Source of the DNA: Ascochyta rabiei
Taxonomy: Eukaryota; Ascomycota; Dothideomycetes; Pleosporales; Didymellaceae
Direction of reading: 5' to 3'
Assembly (NCBI RefSeq): GCF_004011695.2
Contig: NC_082405.1
Coordinates: 2,727,001-2,791,000 of the forward strand
Length of the DNA: 64,000 nt
Of the stretch, positions 34,213 through 44,389 are shown one piece after another (within the stretch, counting starts at the first letter, position 1; every line of letters begins with the position of its first letter). The notes under the pieces were generated by a model, which saw only the letters and a list, made by a program, of their open reading frames with translations, did no database searches and had not been told where the DNA came from. Made by a program: the position numbers and the translations under genes.

Positions 34213-34497
34213 ACTTGACGTGATTTATGAGCACCAGGAATGACGGGACGGTAGCGATTGCATATTTGTGGATATGTACCAGTCATTGTACATTAAGACT
34301 GCCGTTTGATATTGCTAGACAATTGATATCCGTTTGCATTTCTCCCAAAATCGCTCTTTGCATCTTATCTCATTGAACTTGATCAACACGTGACAGTGTT
34401 TTTGGGCCGACCTCGGTGCATGTCGCGTCGAGCTGTAAACTTGAGAGCCTAACGCGCCCTCATCCCATTGCCGACTCACGCGAATGAGGCATACCAC

Positions 34498-35364
34498 ATG
34501 TCTCCATGTTCGACATCTCGAATCACGAGCAGAGCCTATGCTACGCTGAAAGCAAGGACTGCCCCCATTCTCCGCACGCAACGAGATCCACCACGCTCCT
34601 CACCTGCATCCGCACCTGCACCTCCTCCACCGCCTGGCTGGACGCCCTCACCCTCCCTACGCCGTACCGCCCGCATCTTAGCATGGAGCACCAATGTCCT
34701 TGCAGGTCTATGTGCCATAACCTTTATCCGCGACAACATCCTGCGCATCGACGTGATCCGCGGAGCCTCCATGGCGCCAACCCTCTCTCCCACAGTCCAC
34801 GAGACCGGCGTTGAAGACTGGGTTGTCATTGCACCGGTGCGCGAGCAGCCACCCAAAGTCCAATACAAAGAGGGGAGAGCGTACGTCGAGGACAGCGAAC
34901 AGAAGGAGGGCGAAGGCGTGCGGAGGGGAGACGTTGTAACGTTTTGGAAACCGCACAGGCCTGAAGAGATCAGTATCAAGAGGGTGGTTGCGCTACCGGG
35001 GGACATTGTCTATCCTAAGCGCGGGTATGCGCTCGATCCTGAGACTGTGCGCCGGCCTCGTAGTCATAACTTGGACGGGCTGCCTGAAGCAGATGAGGAT
35101 GCAATTGGTGGAGAGCTGCAAGACTTGGACCTGGGGAAGGTGGTCGTGCCGTATGGGCACGTGTGGGTCGAGGGAGACAATTGGCGCAATAGTTTTGACA
35201 GTAGGGATTTTGGACCAATTGCCAAGGGACTGATTGAAGGGCGGGCAGTGAAAATTTGGAGGGGATGGGCAGATTGGAGGGATGTTGGGGACGAGCGGGA
35301 GAAGAAAGGGAGGAGTCAAGTTGTGAGGGGTAAGGGAGAGGTACCCAAAGTGTTTCTGGAGTGA
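34498..35364 (+). CDS. IMP2: Mitochondrial inner membrane protease subunit 2
   Basis: S26-family signal peptidase of the inner membrane that cleaves sorting signals of intermembrane-space proteins. Intronless, 288 residues from the first ATG at 34498. The N-terminal ~55 residues are basic with a poly-proline run, fitting a mitochondrial targeting region. A hydrophobic helix follows at about 58-78 (ILAWSTNVLAGLCAITFI). The catalytic serine is S91 in R-G-A-S-M-A-P-T-L-S-P and the general-base lysine K161 in S-I-K-R-V-V-A-L-P-G-D. The box YGHVWVEGDNWRNSFDSRDFGPI is the third conserved region. Inserted acidic loops (EDSEQKEGEGVRR and a stretch near 195-215) and a basic C-terminal extension make it longer than yeast Imp2 (177 residues), as in other filamentous fungi. 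Imp2 rather than Imp1 is favoured by the GDNWRNSFDSR segment. Confidence 0.87.
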   Translation: MSPCSTSRITSRAYATLKARTAPILRTQRDPPRSSPASAPAPPPPPGWTPSPSLRRTARILAWSTNVLAGLCAITFIRDNILRIDVIRGASMAPTLSPTVHETGVEDWVVIAPVREQPPKVQYKEGRAYVEDSEQKEGEGVRRGDVVTFWKPHRPEEISIKRVVALPGDIVYPKRGYALDPETVRRPRSHNLDGLPEADEDAIGGELQDLDLGKVVVPYGHVWVEGDNWRNSFDSRDFGPIAKGLIEGRAVKIWRGWADWRDVGDEREKKGRSQVVRGKGEVPKVFLE

Positions 35365-35487
35365 TAAAAGGTACGGTCATGATTTGCCGACATCTTGTAA
35401 ACGAAGGAGAGACTTGTAGTGGATCAGACTACAAGGTGCGTGTGCGTTCAATCATTGTGAGCTTATAGCACTAACGCAATCGCAGGA

Positions 35488-36591
35488 TCATGAGCTACCG
35501 AACAAAGTCTCAATCTCCTTGCAGACGGCTTCTGTCACGCCCTTCGTGTTCTCGCTCCCTCCAAGGTCCTTGGTCTTGACGCCCCTTGCTGTCACATTCT
35601 CGACCGCCTTCATAAGTGCATCCGCAGCCTTCTCTTCGCCGACCCACCGAACCATCTCCGCTGCACTCCAGAATGCTCCAACTGGGTTTGCGATGCCCTT
35701 CCCAGCGATATCTGGCGCAGAGCCGTGGATTGGCTCAAACATCGATGGGTTGGCTCTTGTAGGATCTAGGTTGCTGGACGGCGCGATACCGATACTTCCA
35801 GACAATGCCGCGGCGAGGTCCGTCAGGATGTCGGCGTGCAGATTGGTGGCGACAATTGTGTCCATTGACTTGGGGTGCAAGACCATGCGGACAGTGATGG
35901 CATCGACCAGCATCTTCTCGGTCTTGACATCTGGATAATCTTTGGCGACTTCGTAGAAGATCTTGTCCCAGAACACCATGCCGTGCCTCATGGCATTGGA
36001 CTTTGTGCAGAGGATAAGGTGCTTCTTCGGTCGAGACCGCGCAGTCTCAAATGCAAAGCGCATGATGCGTTCGGTTCCCACGCGGGTGTATACGGTGATC
36101 TCGGTTGCCATTGCGTGCGGTGCACTTTCGTTGCTTACACCGCCCTGGCCTGAGTACTCTCCCTCACTGTTCTCGCGAATGAACATCCAATCAAGATCGC
36201 CAATCTTGCATCCTTCCAGCGGACTCTTGGTTCCTTCGAGGATTCGATTTGGTCGTCTGTTGACGTACTGGTTCAGCTCTTTGCGAATCGGCAAGATCAG
36301 GTTCCAGAGGGAGATGTGGTCTGGGACGTCTGGCCAGCCAACAGCACCAAAGTAGATAGCATCAAACTTCTTGAGCTGCTCGATGCCATCGGGCGGCATG
36401 TACCAGCCTCGCTCGAGGTATTTCTTGCTGCTCCAGTCAAACGAGTGGAAGTCGAACTGGAAGCCGCCTAGGACGTCTGATAGCTTAGTGAGGACCTGAG
36501 TGGCGGCTTCGGTGATCTCCACACCGATGCCGTCACCAGGAATACAGGCGATGCGGTGGACTGTACCAATCTCGTGAACGTGGGAAGGCAT
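35488..36591 (-). CDS. Tartrate / D-malate dehydrogenase (isocitrate/isopropylmalate dehydrogenase superfamily)
   Basis: NAD-dependent decarboxylating dehydrogenase acting on tartrate, D-malate or a related 2-hydroxy acid. Intronless, 367 residues from the ATG at 36591; another ATG 11 codons upstream at 36624 is possible. Motifs: IACIPGDGIGVEITEAA (nucleotide entry), FGAVGWPDVPDHISLWNLILPIRKELNQYVNRRPNRIL (arginines for the substrate), FIRENSEGEYSGQGG, KSNAMRHGMVFWDKIF and THLHADILTDLAAALSGSIGIAPSSNLDP-type metal site, here written A-T-N-L-H-A-D-I-L-T-D. The SLWNLILPIR segment separates it from isopropylmalate and NAD-isocitrate dehydrogenases and matches the tartrate dehydrogenase group. It is a distant paralogue of IDH2 located 1.3 kb away across IMP2. 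The substrate is inferred. Confidence 0.88.
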   Translation of the reverse strand: MPSHVHEIGTVHRIACIPGDGIGVEITEAATQVLTKLSDVLGGFQFDFHSFDWSSKKYLERGWYMPPDGIEQLKKFDAIYFGAVGWPDVPDHISLWNLILPIRKELNQYVNRRPNRILEGTKSPLEGCKIGDLDWMFIRENSEGEYSGQGGVSNESAPHAMATEITVYTRVGTERIMRFAFETARSRPKKHLILCTKSNAMRHGMVFWDKIFYEVAKDYPDVKTEKMLVDAITVRMVLHPKSMDTIVATNLHADILTDLAAALSGSIGIAPSSNLDPTRANPSMFEPIHGSAPDIAGKGIANPVGAFWSAAEMVRWVGEEKAADALMKAVENVTARGVKTKDLGGSENTKGVTEAVCKEIETLFGSS

Positions 36592-37001
36592 GTTAATAGC
36601 TTTGGATGTGATGTCTGCGAACATCAACAACAGCTCTCACAGCTCTTCTTATACCCCCATATAGGCTATCGAATGCCACCGGACATTCAAAGACCGAACG
36701 AATCAATCAATGCTCCGGCAGTATTCGCGAGCTCCGTGATCGCTGACCATGCTTCATGGGTGATGGTGCGAGCACCCTAGGCACCCTGGAAGCTAGACCC
36801 TGGCTGCCCCGCTGTCGCGCCTCCGAGCCCCACGTTCACGCCAGAAGCCACGAAGCTCACCGCTAGACGAGACGAGACCGCCTTTCGTGCTGTTAGAGCT
36901 TCTTTCCCCAACGCCTTCTTCTCTTCCTCTCTCTACATCTCTAAGCTTCATACGCCGAATCTCACACAACTCAATACCTCTTCAATACACATCTATACAC
37001 A
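36592..37001. promoter_or_regulatory. Divergent promoter, tartrate dehydrogenase / HET-C2
   Basis: About 410 bp between head-to-head starts. A CT-rich leader with TCTCTCTACATCTC-type sequence lies just upstream of the rightward ATG, as in many highly expressed fungal genes. Confidence 0.4.
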
Positions 37002-37757
37002 ATGGCAACTTTCTTCGATACTGTCAAGAAGAGCTGGGAGGATGTCCCCGTCGATGCCTCCAAGGACAATGCCATTTCCACCACTGAGTTCCTTGAGGCT
37101 GCCGAGAGCCTGACTACACTGTTCGGTGTGTGCTACCACTAAGTTTGTATAAGCATACCTTGCTGACCATTACCACAGATGTTCTGGGCTCGGCAGCTTT
37201 CAAGCCGGTCAAGAACGACATGTCCGGCAACGTGAAGGTACGAATTATGTTTGACAGCAGACCAGGCCGAACAAAGCTAACACGTTCCAGAAAATCCGTG
37301 ATCGCCAGCTTGCTGCCCCTACCCTCTCAGAGACCCTTCAGGAGCTCGTCCTCAACGAGCTCAAGGAGAAGAAGCACACTGCCACTGAGGGCCTTGTCTG
37401 GCTCAACCGGTACGTTACTCCTTCCACCGCTTACCCCACACCACTGACATATTCAATCACAGCGGTCTCGACTTCACTGCTCAAGCCCTCCGCCACAACC
37501 TCTCCAACCCCAACAAGGAGCTCGCCGACTCGTTCCGTGACGCTTACGGCAACACCCTCAAGCCCCACCACTCGTTTGTTGTCAAGCCGCTCTTCAGCGC
37601 CGCCATGAGTGCTACACCATACAGGAAGGACTTCTACGCCAAGTTGGGCAGCGACGAGGCCAAGGTCCAGGAGCAGCTGGAGAAGTACCTGTCGGCACTG
37701 GAGAAGATTGTTGCTACATTGAACCAGTTCTTGGCCAGGAAGGAGGCTAAGTGGTAG
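37002..37757 (+). CDS. Glycolipid transfer protein HET-C2 homologue
   Basis: Cytosolic all-helical protein that carries glycosphingolipids between membranes; the Podospora homologue is a heterokaryon-incompatibility determinant. Exons 37002-37125, 37179-37237, 37291-37409 and 37463-37757 encode 198 residues, the normal size. The sugar-headgroup site is present: D-M-S-G-N-V-K-K-I-R (Asp, Asn, Lys), W in G-L-V-W-L-N-R and His in A-Q-A-L-R-H-N. Three introns of about 53 bp each have canonical borders (the first donor is GTGTGT) and joins preserve L-F-D-V-L-G, N-V-K-K-I-R and L-N-R-G-L-D. An aromatic and lysine-rich C-terminus (QFLARKEAKW) is typical of the fold. The clear CT-rich leader suggests good expression. 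Confidence 0.95.
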
Positions 37758-38021
37758 ATACGATATCATGACATGAACACAAATGGAAGTAGCCCTGGAA
37801 CGCTTCCAATGAATTGAGCACATTTTTGCATGCTTTCTTACTTGCTCTGAAGTTGCTGGTACAAAGACTACCTCTGCGTACGGGAAGTTCGAGCTTGTTT
37901 GCTTTGACACCTGGGCCCCTAAATACTCTTGTACGAAGTGCTGGTCTTCCACAGAGAGGGCGCTGTGTTCTTCAATACACCCCCTCTGCTCCGCGTAATG
38001 TTGCGTCACTCCTCCTTCGTC

Positions 38022-39125
38022 TTACACGTTCCTCCTCTGGAACACGAATAAGGCCTCATCCTTCCCCGCAAAACTCGGCAACGGCATCCTCAGCGTCAAG
38101 ACAAAAGGCTTTAGGTTCTTCTCGACCCATTGATCTACGCCCTGATCCTGAAACGCCGTGAAACCATTCTCGTTCTGCGTTCCAGCAACCACAATCGTAT
38201 CCCCTTCAAACATCTTCAAGATAGGCCCAGTGAAATTTCCTGTTGCTTGCGGATACACCAGTAATAGTATCATACCGCGGCCATTATCGTTACGGCGGAG
38301 GTATTCCTTTCCATCCATCTTGATTGTATCTTCGACCCAAGTGACGCGGTATTCCGAGAGCCCGCTATCAATAGGACGAACATCAAGGGCTTTCCATTCT
38401 GGAGCAGGCAAGGGGAAATGCCGCAGCATGTACGTCCAGTACCCGTTGCCCGAACCGACGTCCAAGATTGGCAGAACAGGTTCTTTGCTTGGTTTCGAGG
38501 GCTGCGCTAGTTTTGCCAGGACGTGCAGGGCGGCGTACGAGGGCACGATGCAGCCAAAGTGGTGGTAGTAGATGGGGAGGATGTGGTGCGAGATTTTGGT
38601 GAAGCTGGTAGATGGGATGGGACCGGCCCATTCTAGCTCCTGGCATGAGTAGGTCCATAGTGAGAGGTAAGGGTTGACATGCTTGCGATCTTTTTTGGAG
38701 GGGAGCAGGCCGGCACTGGTGTTGTGAAAGCGGGAGGATAGGTGGTCGGCGACTTGTTTGCGTATGGTGTTGGCTTTTGAATTTGACTTGAAGCCATTGA
38801 GCGCTTTGGGAAGGTTGAGAGATGGATCGAAGAGAGATGTGTATGCCGTTACTTCCTCAAGTGATGGATGCTGAGGTTCGATGGGAGTGCCTGAGTCGTC
38901 GTGATACCAATTGTGCATGCCGTGCTTCCGTTTTCCTGCTATTGCTTGTTCTGTGATGTGCAGTGTGGTTTCGCCCTGAGCCCGGTAGATGTACGTATCT
39001 GACGGTGGAATGTCGAATGCTTCGCCTATGCATCGTGCCAATGGTTTGCCACTGTAAATGGGATTGAAGTTCTCGTCAGACCAATTATCAAGGAACGTCT
39101 CAGGGTCAAATGATTTGAGGGCCAT
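38022..39125 (-). CDS. SAM-dependent methyltransferase-like protein
   Basis: Intronless, 367 residues. The only strong motif is I-L-D-V-G-S-G-N-G-Y-W-T-Y-M-L-R at about 220-235, the glycine-rich SAM loop of class I methyltransferases. This is followed by W-K-A-L-D-V-R-P (acidic end of strand 2) about 20 residues later and G-M-I-L-L-L-V-Y-P-Q near motif IV. The ~200 residues before the Rossmann part are helical and unrelated to domains I know; they hold C-Q-E-L-E-W-A-G-P. Substrate is unknown and could be small molecule or protein. The 3' end lies about 260 bp from the HET-C2 gene, convergent. This looks like a family conserved among filamentous fungi but uncharacterised. Confidence 0.72.
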   Translation of the reverse strand: MALKSFDPETFLDNWSDENFNPIYSGKPLARCIGEAFDIPPSDTYIYRAQGETTLHITEQAIAGKRKHGMHNWYHDDSGTPIEPQHPSLEEVTAYTSLFDPSLNLPKALNGFKSNSKANTIRKQVADHLSSRFHNTSAGLLPSKKDRKHVNPYLSLWTYSCQELEWAGPIPSTSFTKISHHILPIYYHHFGCIVPSYAALHVLAKLAQPSKPSKEPVLPILDVGSGNGYWTYMLRHFPLPAPEWKALDVRPIDSGLSEYRVTWVEDTIKMDGKEYLRRNDNGRGMILLLVYPQATGNFTGPILKMFEGDTIVVAGTQNENGFTAFQDQGVDQWVEKNLKPFVLTLRMPLPSFAGKDEALFVFQRRNV

Positions 39126-39585
39126 GTTGCGTATGCTGCTCAGTGAGCGGCTTCAAGTTTTCGTGATACCCCACCAAAGGTTACTTCAGCTTTGCCGTGC
39201 TCCTAAGCTTCGTGCTTCAAACAGGCAAACCAGCTCTTCTGCTAGCCCAAATAAGCAGCAGTTACTTGATAGGCAATTCAACGGCTTCGGCTTGATGGTG
39301 TTTGCGAGCTGTCCATCTTAAGACGGCAATTCGCTTCCGGTGGCAGCGAGCCAATGACAGATGGCTGACACGAAACTCGTCATCGATCAGTAAGCTACAG
39401 CTGGCGCTAAGGGATCCCCGCCTCGCCCAGACGACTTAGCAATGCCTTGCTCACTTATTGCAAATGCAGGCTGAAAGGAGCAAGCCTAGCTGTAGAACCC
39501 TCTTAAGATCCTCACTAATCTCCCTCTTGGCTAACCCGTATAAAGACCGATCAAACCACCCAGCTGACAAGATCCCCACTTTCTT
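39126..39585. promoter_or_regulatory. Divergent promoter, methyltransferase-like / pirin
   Basis: 460 bp between head-to-head ATGs; no gene and no motif that I can name with confidence. CCGTATAAAGACC at about 39536 gives a TATA-like box (TATAAA) about 45 bp upstream of the pirin ATG. Confidence 0.4.
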
Positions 39586-40551
39586 ATGTCAGACACTACG
39601 CTACCAGAGCAGCATATATCTACTACAGCTTCTATAATTACCAAGGCATTTACCGCCCTCATCGCACTACTAGCGATCATCCTGGCGTTCTCCAGCTCCT
39701 TCCGTAACGCCATATCCTCTGCCCTCACAAAGCCCAACGTCCGCGCAATGTCTACCACCGCTGCACCCGCCAGCATGAAGATCACTAAGCGACCCTGGTC
39801 GCATCGAGGCCACGCCGACCACGACTGGCTCTATACCTACCACACCTTCTCCTTCGCATCTTACTATGACCCACGCCACGAGTCCTGGGGCCCTTTGCGC
39901 GTCATCAATGAAGATCGTGTCAAACCTGGTACAGGGTTTGGCGCACATTCGCACGCTGAATTTCTGATCTTCAGCTACATCGTAAACGGCACGCTCGAGC
40001 ACAAAGACAGCATGGGCAACCTGGAGAATCTGAAGCGTGGAGAGGTGCAATTCACGAGTGCGGGAACAGGCATCAGGCATTCCGAGTACAACCGCAACAA
40101 GGATGACGAAGTGCATTTCCTGCAGATTTGGGCGAAGCCGAACAAGGGAGGTTTGAAGCCGCACTATGAGACGAAGAAGTTTAGCGATGAGCAGAAGACG
40201 GACAAGCTGTGCAGGATCATGGAGAGCACCGATCGTTTGGGTGACGAGAAACACGCTATTGGGCTACAGGCCGATTTAAGCATGGATGCGAGTATTCTTT
40301 CACCGGGCAAGAAGGTTACTCATGAGGTTGTTGCTGAGGGCCCGAGGAAGTTGTTTGCGCAGGTCATCATGGGCAAGAGGGCGCAGCCAAAGTCTGGTGG
40401 TGCACAGATCAAGATTGGCGAGACGGTGATTGGAGAAGGGGATGGTGCGTATATCGACGGTGTGAAGGGGCCGCTGAGCATCGAGATTGAAAGTGTAGGG
40501 GACAAGCCGGCTGAATTCTTGCTGTTCGATATGGGTCCCGAACAGCAGTGA
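39586..40551 (+). CDS. Pirin-family protein with N-terminal membrane anchor
   Basis: Bicupin metalloprotein; relatives act as transcription cofactors or quercetin-type dioxygenases. Intronless, 321 residues. The pirin core starts near residue 64 (M-K-I-T-K-R-P-W-S-H-R-G-H) and contains the metal box G-F-G-A-H-S-H-A-E-F-L-I-F-S-Y with the His cluster, then G-T-L-E-H-K-D-S and the T-S-A-G-T-G-I-R-H-S-E-Y-N histidine and Glu ligands. The second cupin ends D-K-P-A-E-F-L-L-F-D-M-G. Unusual for the family, an N-terminal extension of about 54 residues holds a strong transmembrane helix (about 18-40, IITKAFTALIALLAIILAFSSSF). An in-frame ATG at codon 55 (39748) would give a normal soluble pirin, so two isoforms are possible. 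Confidence 0.93.
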   Translation: MSDTTLPEQHISTTASIITKAFTALIALLAIILAFSSSFRNAISSALTKPNVRAMSTTAAPASMKITKRPWSHRGHADHDWLYTYHTFSFASYYDPRHESWGPLRVINEDRVKPGTGFGAHSHAEFLIFSYIVNGTLEHKDSMGNLENLKRGEVQFTSAGTGIRHSEYNRNKDDEVHFLQIWAKPNKGGLKPHYETKKFSDEQKTDKLCRIMESTDRLGDEKHAIGLQADLSMDASILSPGKKVTHEVVAEGPRKLFAQVIMGKRAQPKSGGAQIKIGETVIGEGDGAYIDGVKGPLSIEIESVGDKPAEFLLFDMGPEQQ

Positions 40552-40888
40552 GGCACACCAGGTCGAGACATGAGCGTAGGTTTTCAGTAGCGCAAAATAT
40601 AGTTATCAGCAATAGACTGTACCATCTATAAGAATTTTGAACTGCAACAAGCTAATACTCGGCAGCTAACATCTTCGTAGAGAGGAAGTGAATATTTTGA
40701 ATTCAAACAAGGGGAATGAAGCATTACTGGCTAACAACGCTGAGTTAGTCCATGGGCGGAATGTTGTGATCGCACTTGGTTGCCTTTGGACACAATGCAG
40801 GAATTTCGTAGCCTATATGAATAAAACCCTCTGAAATCTCCTTGTACACAAACAAACTTGTCAGGCTTTTATCTAAACCAGCGGAAAC
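40552..40888. other. Intergenic, pirin to small membrane protein
   Basis: 337 bp, AT-richer than its surroundings; no gene seen. Confidence 0.4.
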
Positions 40889-41281
40889 ATGAATGCTGTC
40901 ATCATTCTCGTCATACTTACGACACTTGCTCAAGCAGGTCTTATACCAACCTTGCCACCAATCTTAGGTCGTGATGAGTTTCAGAACAGCGCATTGCATG
41001 TTTCCGCAGGCCGGAATGCAATGTTGGTAAGCGACAAGCCTACGCAAGACTACAACACGGTTCAGTATCGTGCCTACATTGCATTTCTGGTGCTTGGCAT
41101 CGTACTGGCTGTGTTGTTCCTACCCGTCGTTCTGAGCCGCAGCATCGTTGGTTGGTATTGCAAGGAGCAGGAAAAGAAGAAGGTCCAGCAGCGGAACGTC
41201 GATATGGAAACGGCGACCGCACAGATGCGTGCTATGACACAGCCGGAAGTTGTGCACTTGCGTCCTGAGCGAGCGGGTTAA
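40889..41281 (+). CDS. Small type I membrane protein, 130 residues, unknown
   Basis: ATG-led, intronless frame. A signal peptide occupies residues 1-16 (M-N-A-V-I-I-L-V-I-L-T-T-L-A-Q-A). A short extracellular part of about 45 residues follows, then a transmembrane helix at about 62-83 (Y-I-A-F-L-V-L-G-I-V-L-A-V-L-F-L-P-V-V-L-S). The cytosolic tail of about 45 residues is charged (KEQEKKKVQQRN). This order is a sensible small single-pass protein, and the frame quality is good, but no family is recognised and there is no supporting splice structure. Confidence 0.5.
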   Translation: MNAVIILVILTTLAQAGLIPTLPPILGRDEFQNSALHVSAGRNAMLVSDKPTQDYNTVQYRAYIAFLVLGIVLAVLFLPVVLSRSIVGWYCKEQEKKKVQQRNVDMETATAQMRAMTQPEVVHLRPERAG

Positions 41282-42368
41282 GTAGATACAAAATAGCAAC
41301 GAAGTGATACGCCACGAGCCGTGAATGGCAAAAAGCGAATGAACAGTCTTGACGATAAGCTATATCTTCACTGACATGGTAATCCTGAAAGAGTGCTAAT
41401 GCAAATCCAAGCTACTCTTGTGCTTGATCGCTTGGTCCGTTGAAGCAGCGACGCATATGCAGCGTTGTGCAGACGTTCTGCCAAGAGAGAATGATTCGAG
41501 ACCTGCCTACACAAGCAGAGACTCGGCTACGATAGATCTGAGACCGCTGTGCTGTTTTCCTGGATGGAGTGAAGGATCAAGCTAAGCGCTCACGAACGCC
41601 TACTTGTTCGGGTGATATTTGCTCTTGACATACTCTGCTGAACTAGACATGGAAAAGCCGAAATTTAGGCATTCTTGGTGATGGATGAGGAAGATATAAG
41701 CTGCAGGGATGGAGCTGGGTTGCACACAGCCAAGCACGCTAAGGCGACTCAAGCTACCGGTAATCCACCAACGCGGCTTCCCTCCCATCCTTCTCTTGTC
41801 ATTCCGCATCCTTAGGCCATCCTCTCCACCGCACAGTGATCAATTGCGAGCGCGTTCAGACATCAAGATGCTACCGGAAAAGAATTCAGGTCTACCTTCG
41901 AATCAACACGGATGCTTAGAAACATCGTTGGCCAGAAGATTCGTATCGTGACTGTCTAGCGCCCCGAATCTAGATTCAGATTGAATAAGATGAAGCACAA
42001 GCCTGTGGAGCAACGCGGCTGAGGAGGGCAAAACTCTGCAGGGCTATCGCGTGGTTCGTCTCACATGACCATGCAGTGCTCGAAAGACGTCGCGCCAATT
42101 CTGTTTGGTCGCGATGTCCGACGACCACGCCATCGGCAGGATCTGATAAGATTAGTTCATCAAAGCTAAGCTATTGACGGCTAGCAGTATGAGGCCTCCT
42201 GCAGCCGTCACCACATTTCAAGCTCTAGCCCAGGCCGGGAAACCAACCAAGCAATGAGTTGAAAGTATTGAGCATTTGTCGAGCGGTACGCTGCCCCGTA
42301 AATCGGATGCAGGATGTTGGACATATTTAGACTTCTTCCTCGCATATCGTTTCCTGCAGTCCGACATC
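41282..42368. promoter_or_regulatory. Upstream region of the siderophore transporter
   Basis: 1.09 kb with no supported gene. It contains the SreA-type site at 42141-42149. Confidence 0.45.
42141..42149 (+). promoter_or_regulatory. SreA-type GATA site (ATCTGATAA)
   Basis: Perfect match to the ATCWGATAA consensus of the fungal iron-responsive GATA repressor SreA/Sre/Urbs1, 220 bp upstream of a siderophore transporter ATG. The consensus is known; binding here is inferred. Confidence 0.65.
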
Positions 42369-44236
42369 ATGGCAGCAAACATGGATCCCATTAACAGTGC
42401 CCTCGATATCACTGAGATCAGTCATGAAACCAAGAGGGAAATGAGCACTTTTGACGTCGACGAAGACGATGCCATCCGCAAGGTTGAGGAAGCCATAACC
42501 GTCGACCCTAATGCTCAACAGGGTATCAGGAATGTCGAAGCTGTTACTTTGACCTGGACGAAAACTTCGCTAGCATGTGCCTTTGCATGGTAAGACACCA
42601 AACTCCATCAAGAGACCACGACTGATAGTATTGATGAAGCATGTGGATGCTCTATCTCACGAATGCCTTCCAGTCGTCCATCACCAGCAACCTCACACCA
42701 TACGTCACCAGCGAATTCGAGGAACACTCGCTTCTCACAGTCATCAACATTGTCGCGAACTCAATGGCCGCAGCTGTCTACATTCCAACTGCCAAGTTGC
42801 TCGATCTCTGGGGCCGCGCTGAAGGTTTCTGTATCATGGTCTGTTTCGCTACGCTCGGACTCATCTTGATGGCCGTCTGTAAGAGCCTTTACACCTTCTG
42901 TGCTGCTCAAGTATTCTACACCATCGGTTTTGGTGGTATGATCTACTGTGTGGATGTCATCACCGCAGACGCCTCGAGTCTGAAACACCGAGGACTGGCC
43001 TTTGCTTTCACATCCTCGCCATACATCATCACTGCCTTTGCGGGACCCAAATCTGCGGAAGGGTTCTACAACAACGTCAAGAACTGGCGTTGGGGCTTCG
43101 GTGCTTTTGCCATCATCGTGCCGTTTGTAGCGGCGCCTCTGTTCATCATCTTGAAGTTGAACTTGAGGAAGGCAAAGCGTGAAGGTGTGCTTGCACGCGA
43201 GAAGAGCGGCCGAAACCTCTTCCAGAGTATCGTCTTCTACATTCGAGAGTTCGATGGTAAGTACAGCCGCCCATGCCAGTAGAGCCCAGCTAACGAGATA
43301 TTAGCACCTGGATCATTCCTCCTCGCCTGTGGTCTCATCATCTTCCTCCTTCCCTTCACGCTTGCGGATTCCGCTCCGAATGGATGGAGTACCGGTTATA
43401 TCATCGCGATGTTAATAGTTGGATTTGTCCTTCTAGTCCTGTTTGGTCTTCACGAACGCTTCACAGCCCAGGTCCCTTTCCTGCCGTTCAGCCTTCTATT
43501 GAATCGATCAGTCGTCGGCGCCTGTCTGCTGTCCTTCACCTACCAGATCTCGTACTACGCCTGGAACAGCTACTTCACCTCATTCTTGCAGGTTGTAAGC
43601 AACCTCACTATCGCCGAAGCCGGATATGTCTCATCAACATTCGACGTTCTCTCTGGTTTCCTGCTTCTCATCTGTGGTTTCATCATCAGCAAGACAGGTC
43701 GTTTCAGATGGTTGCTGTTCATTGCCATTCCTTTCTACCTCCTTGGGCAAGGTCTGATGATTCATTTCCGTCAACCAAACACTAGCGTTGGCTACCTCAT
43801 CATGTGTCAAGTTTTCATCGCTATCGGAGGCAGTATTATCATCCTTTGCGAACAGCTTGCTGTTATGGCTGCTGCTGATCACCAGCACATTGCCCCAGTA
43901 CTGGCTCTGCTCAACATTTTTGGTTGGCTTGGCGGTGCCGTCGGCAACACAATTTCAGGTGCTATCTGGACCAATTCCTTCCCGCAGGCTTTGGCAAGGA
44001 TGTTGCCTGAAGAGGAGCTCGAGAACATTGACTCGATCTACGGCGATCTTACCGTTCAGCTGAGCTACGAGAGGGGGTCACCTACACGAATGGCGATTGA
44101 GCAGGCGTACGGTATCGCGCAGAAGAGGATGCTCGTCGCAGGCACATGCATCATGTGCTTGACTCTTATCTGGATTGTGTTGATCAAGAACCACAACGTC
44201 GCAAAGATGCAGCAGACCAAGGGTCGTGTTTTCTAG
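42369..44236 (+). CDS. MFS siderophore-iron transporter (Sit1/MirB-type)
   Basis: Plasma or vesicle membrane proton symporter that imports ferric siderophores. Exons 42369-42589, 42640-43256 and 43305-44236 (589 residues). The first exon encodes a long acidic cytosolic N-terminus ending T-L-T-W-T-K-T-S-L-A-C-A-F-A. Joins read F-A-C-M-W-M-L-Y-L and E-F-D-A-P-G-S-F-L. About 14 hydrophobic segments are recognisable. Typical motifs: A-K-L-L-D-L-W-G-R-A-E-G-F (MFS A-like loop), S-L-K-H-R-G-L-A-F-A-F-T-S-S-P-Y-I-I-T-A-F-A-G-P, N-W-R-W-G-F-G-A-F-A-I-I, S-Y-Y-A-W-N-S-Y-F-T-S-F-L-Q-V-V and the C-terminal Y-G-D-L-T-V-Q-L-S-Y-E-R-G-S-P-T-R-x-A-I. The SYERGSP block near the end is specific to siderophore transporters. 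A perfect SreA-type site upstream fits iron repression. Substrate siderophore is not predictable. Confidence 0.94.
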
Positions 44237-44389
44237 AAAATTCGTACCCAGGTCAACCTTTGCTAAGACAGATCGGGGTCCTTCATCAATGGTACTTTTG
44301 GGCAACTTTCAGAGGCTTCAGGTAGCAGCATACCAAGATCTCTCCAACTATTTTTTGCGAATTGCATGAATTGCCCTCGCATAGTCAAG

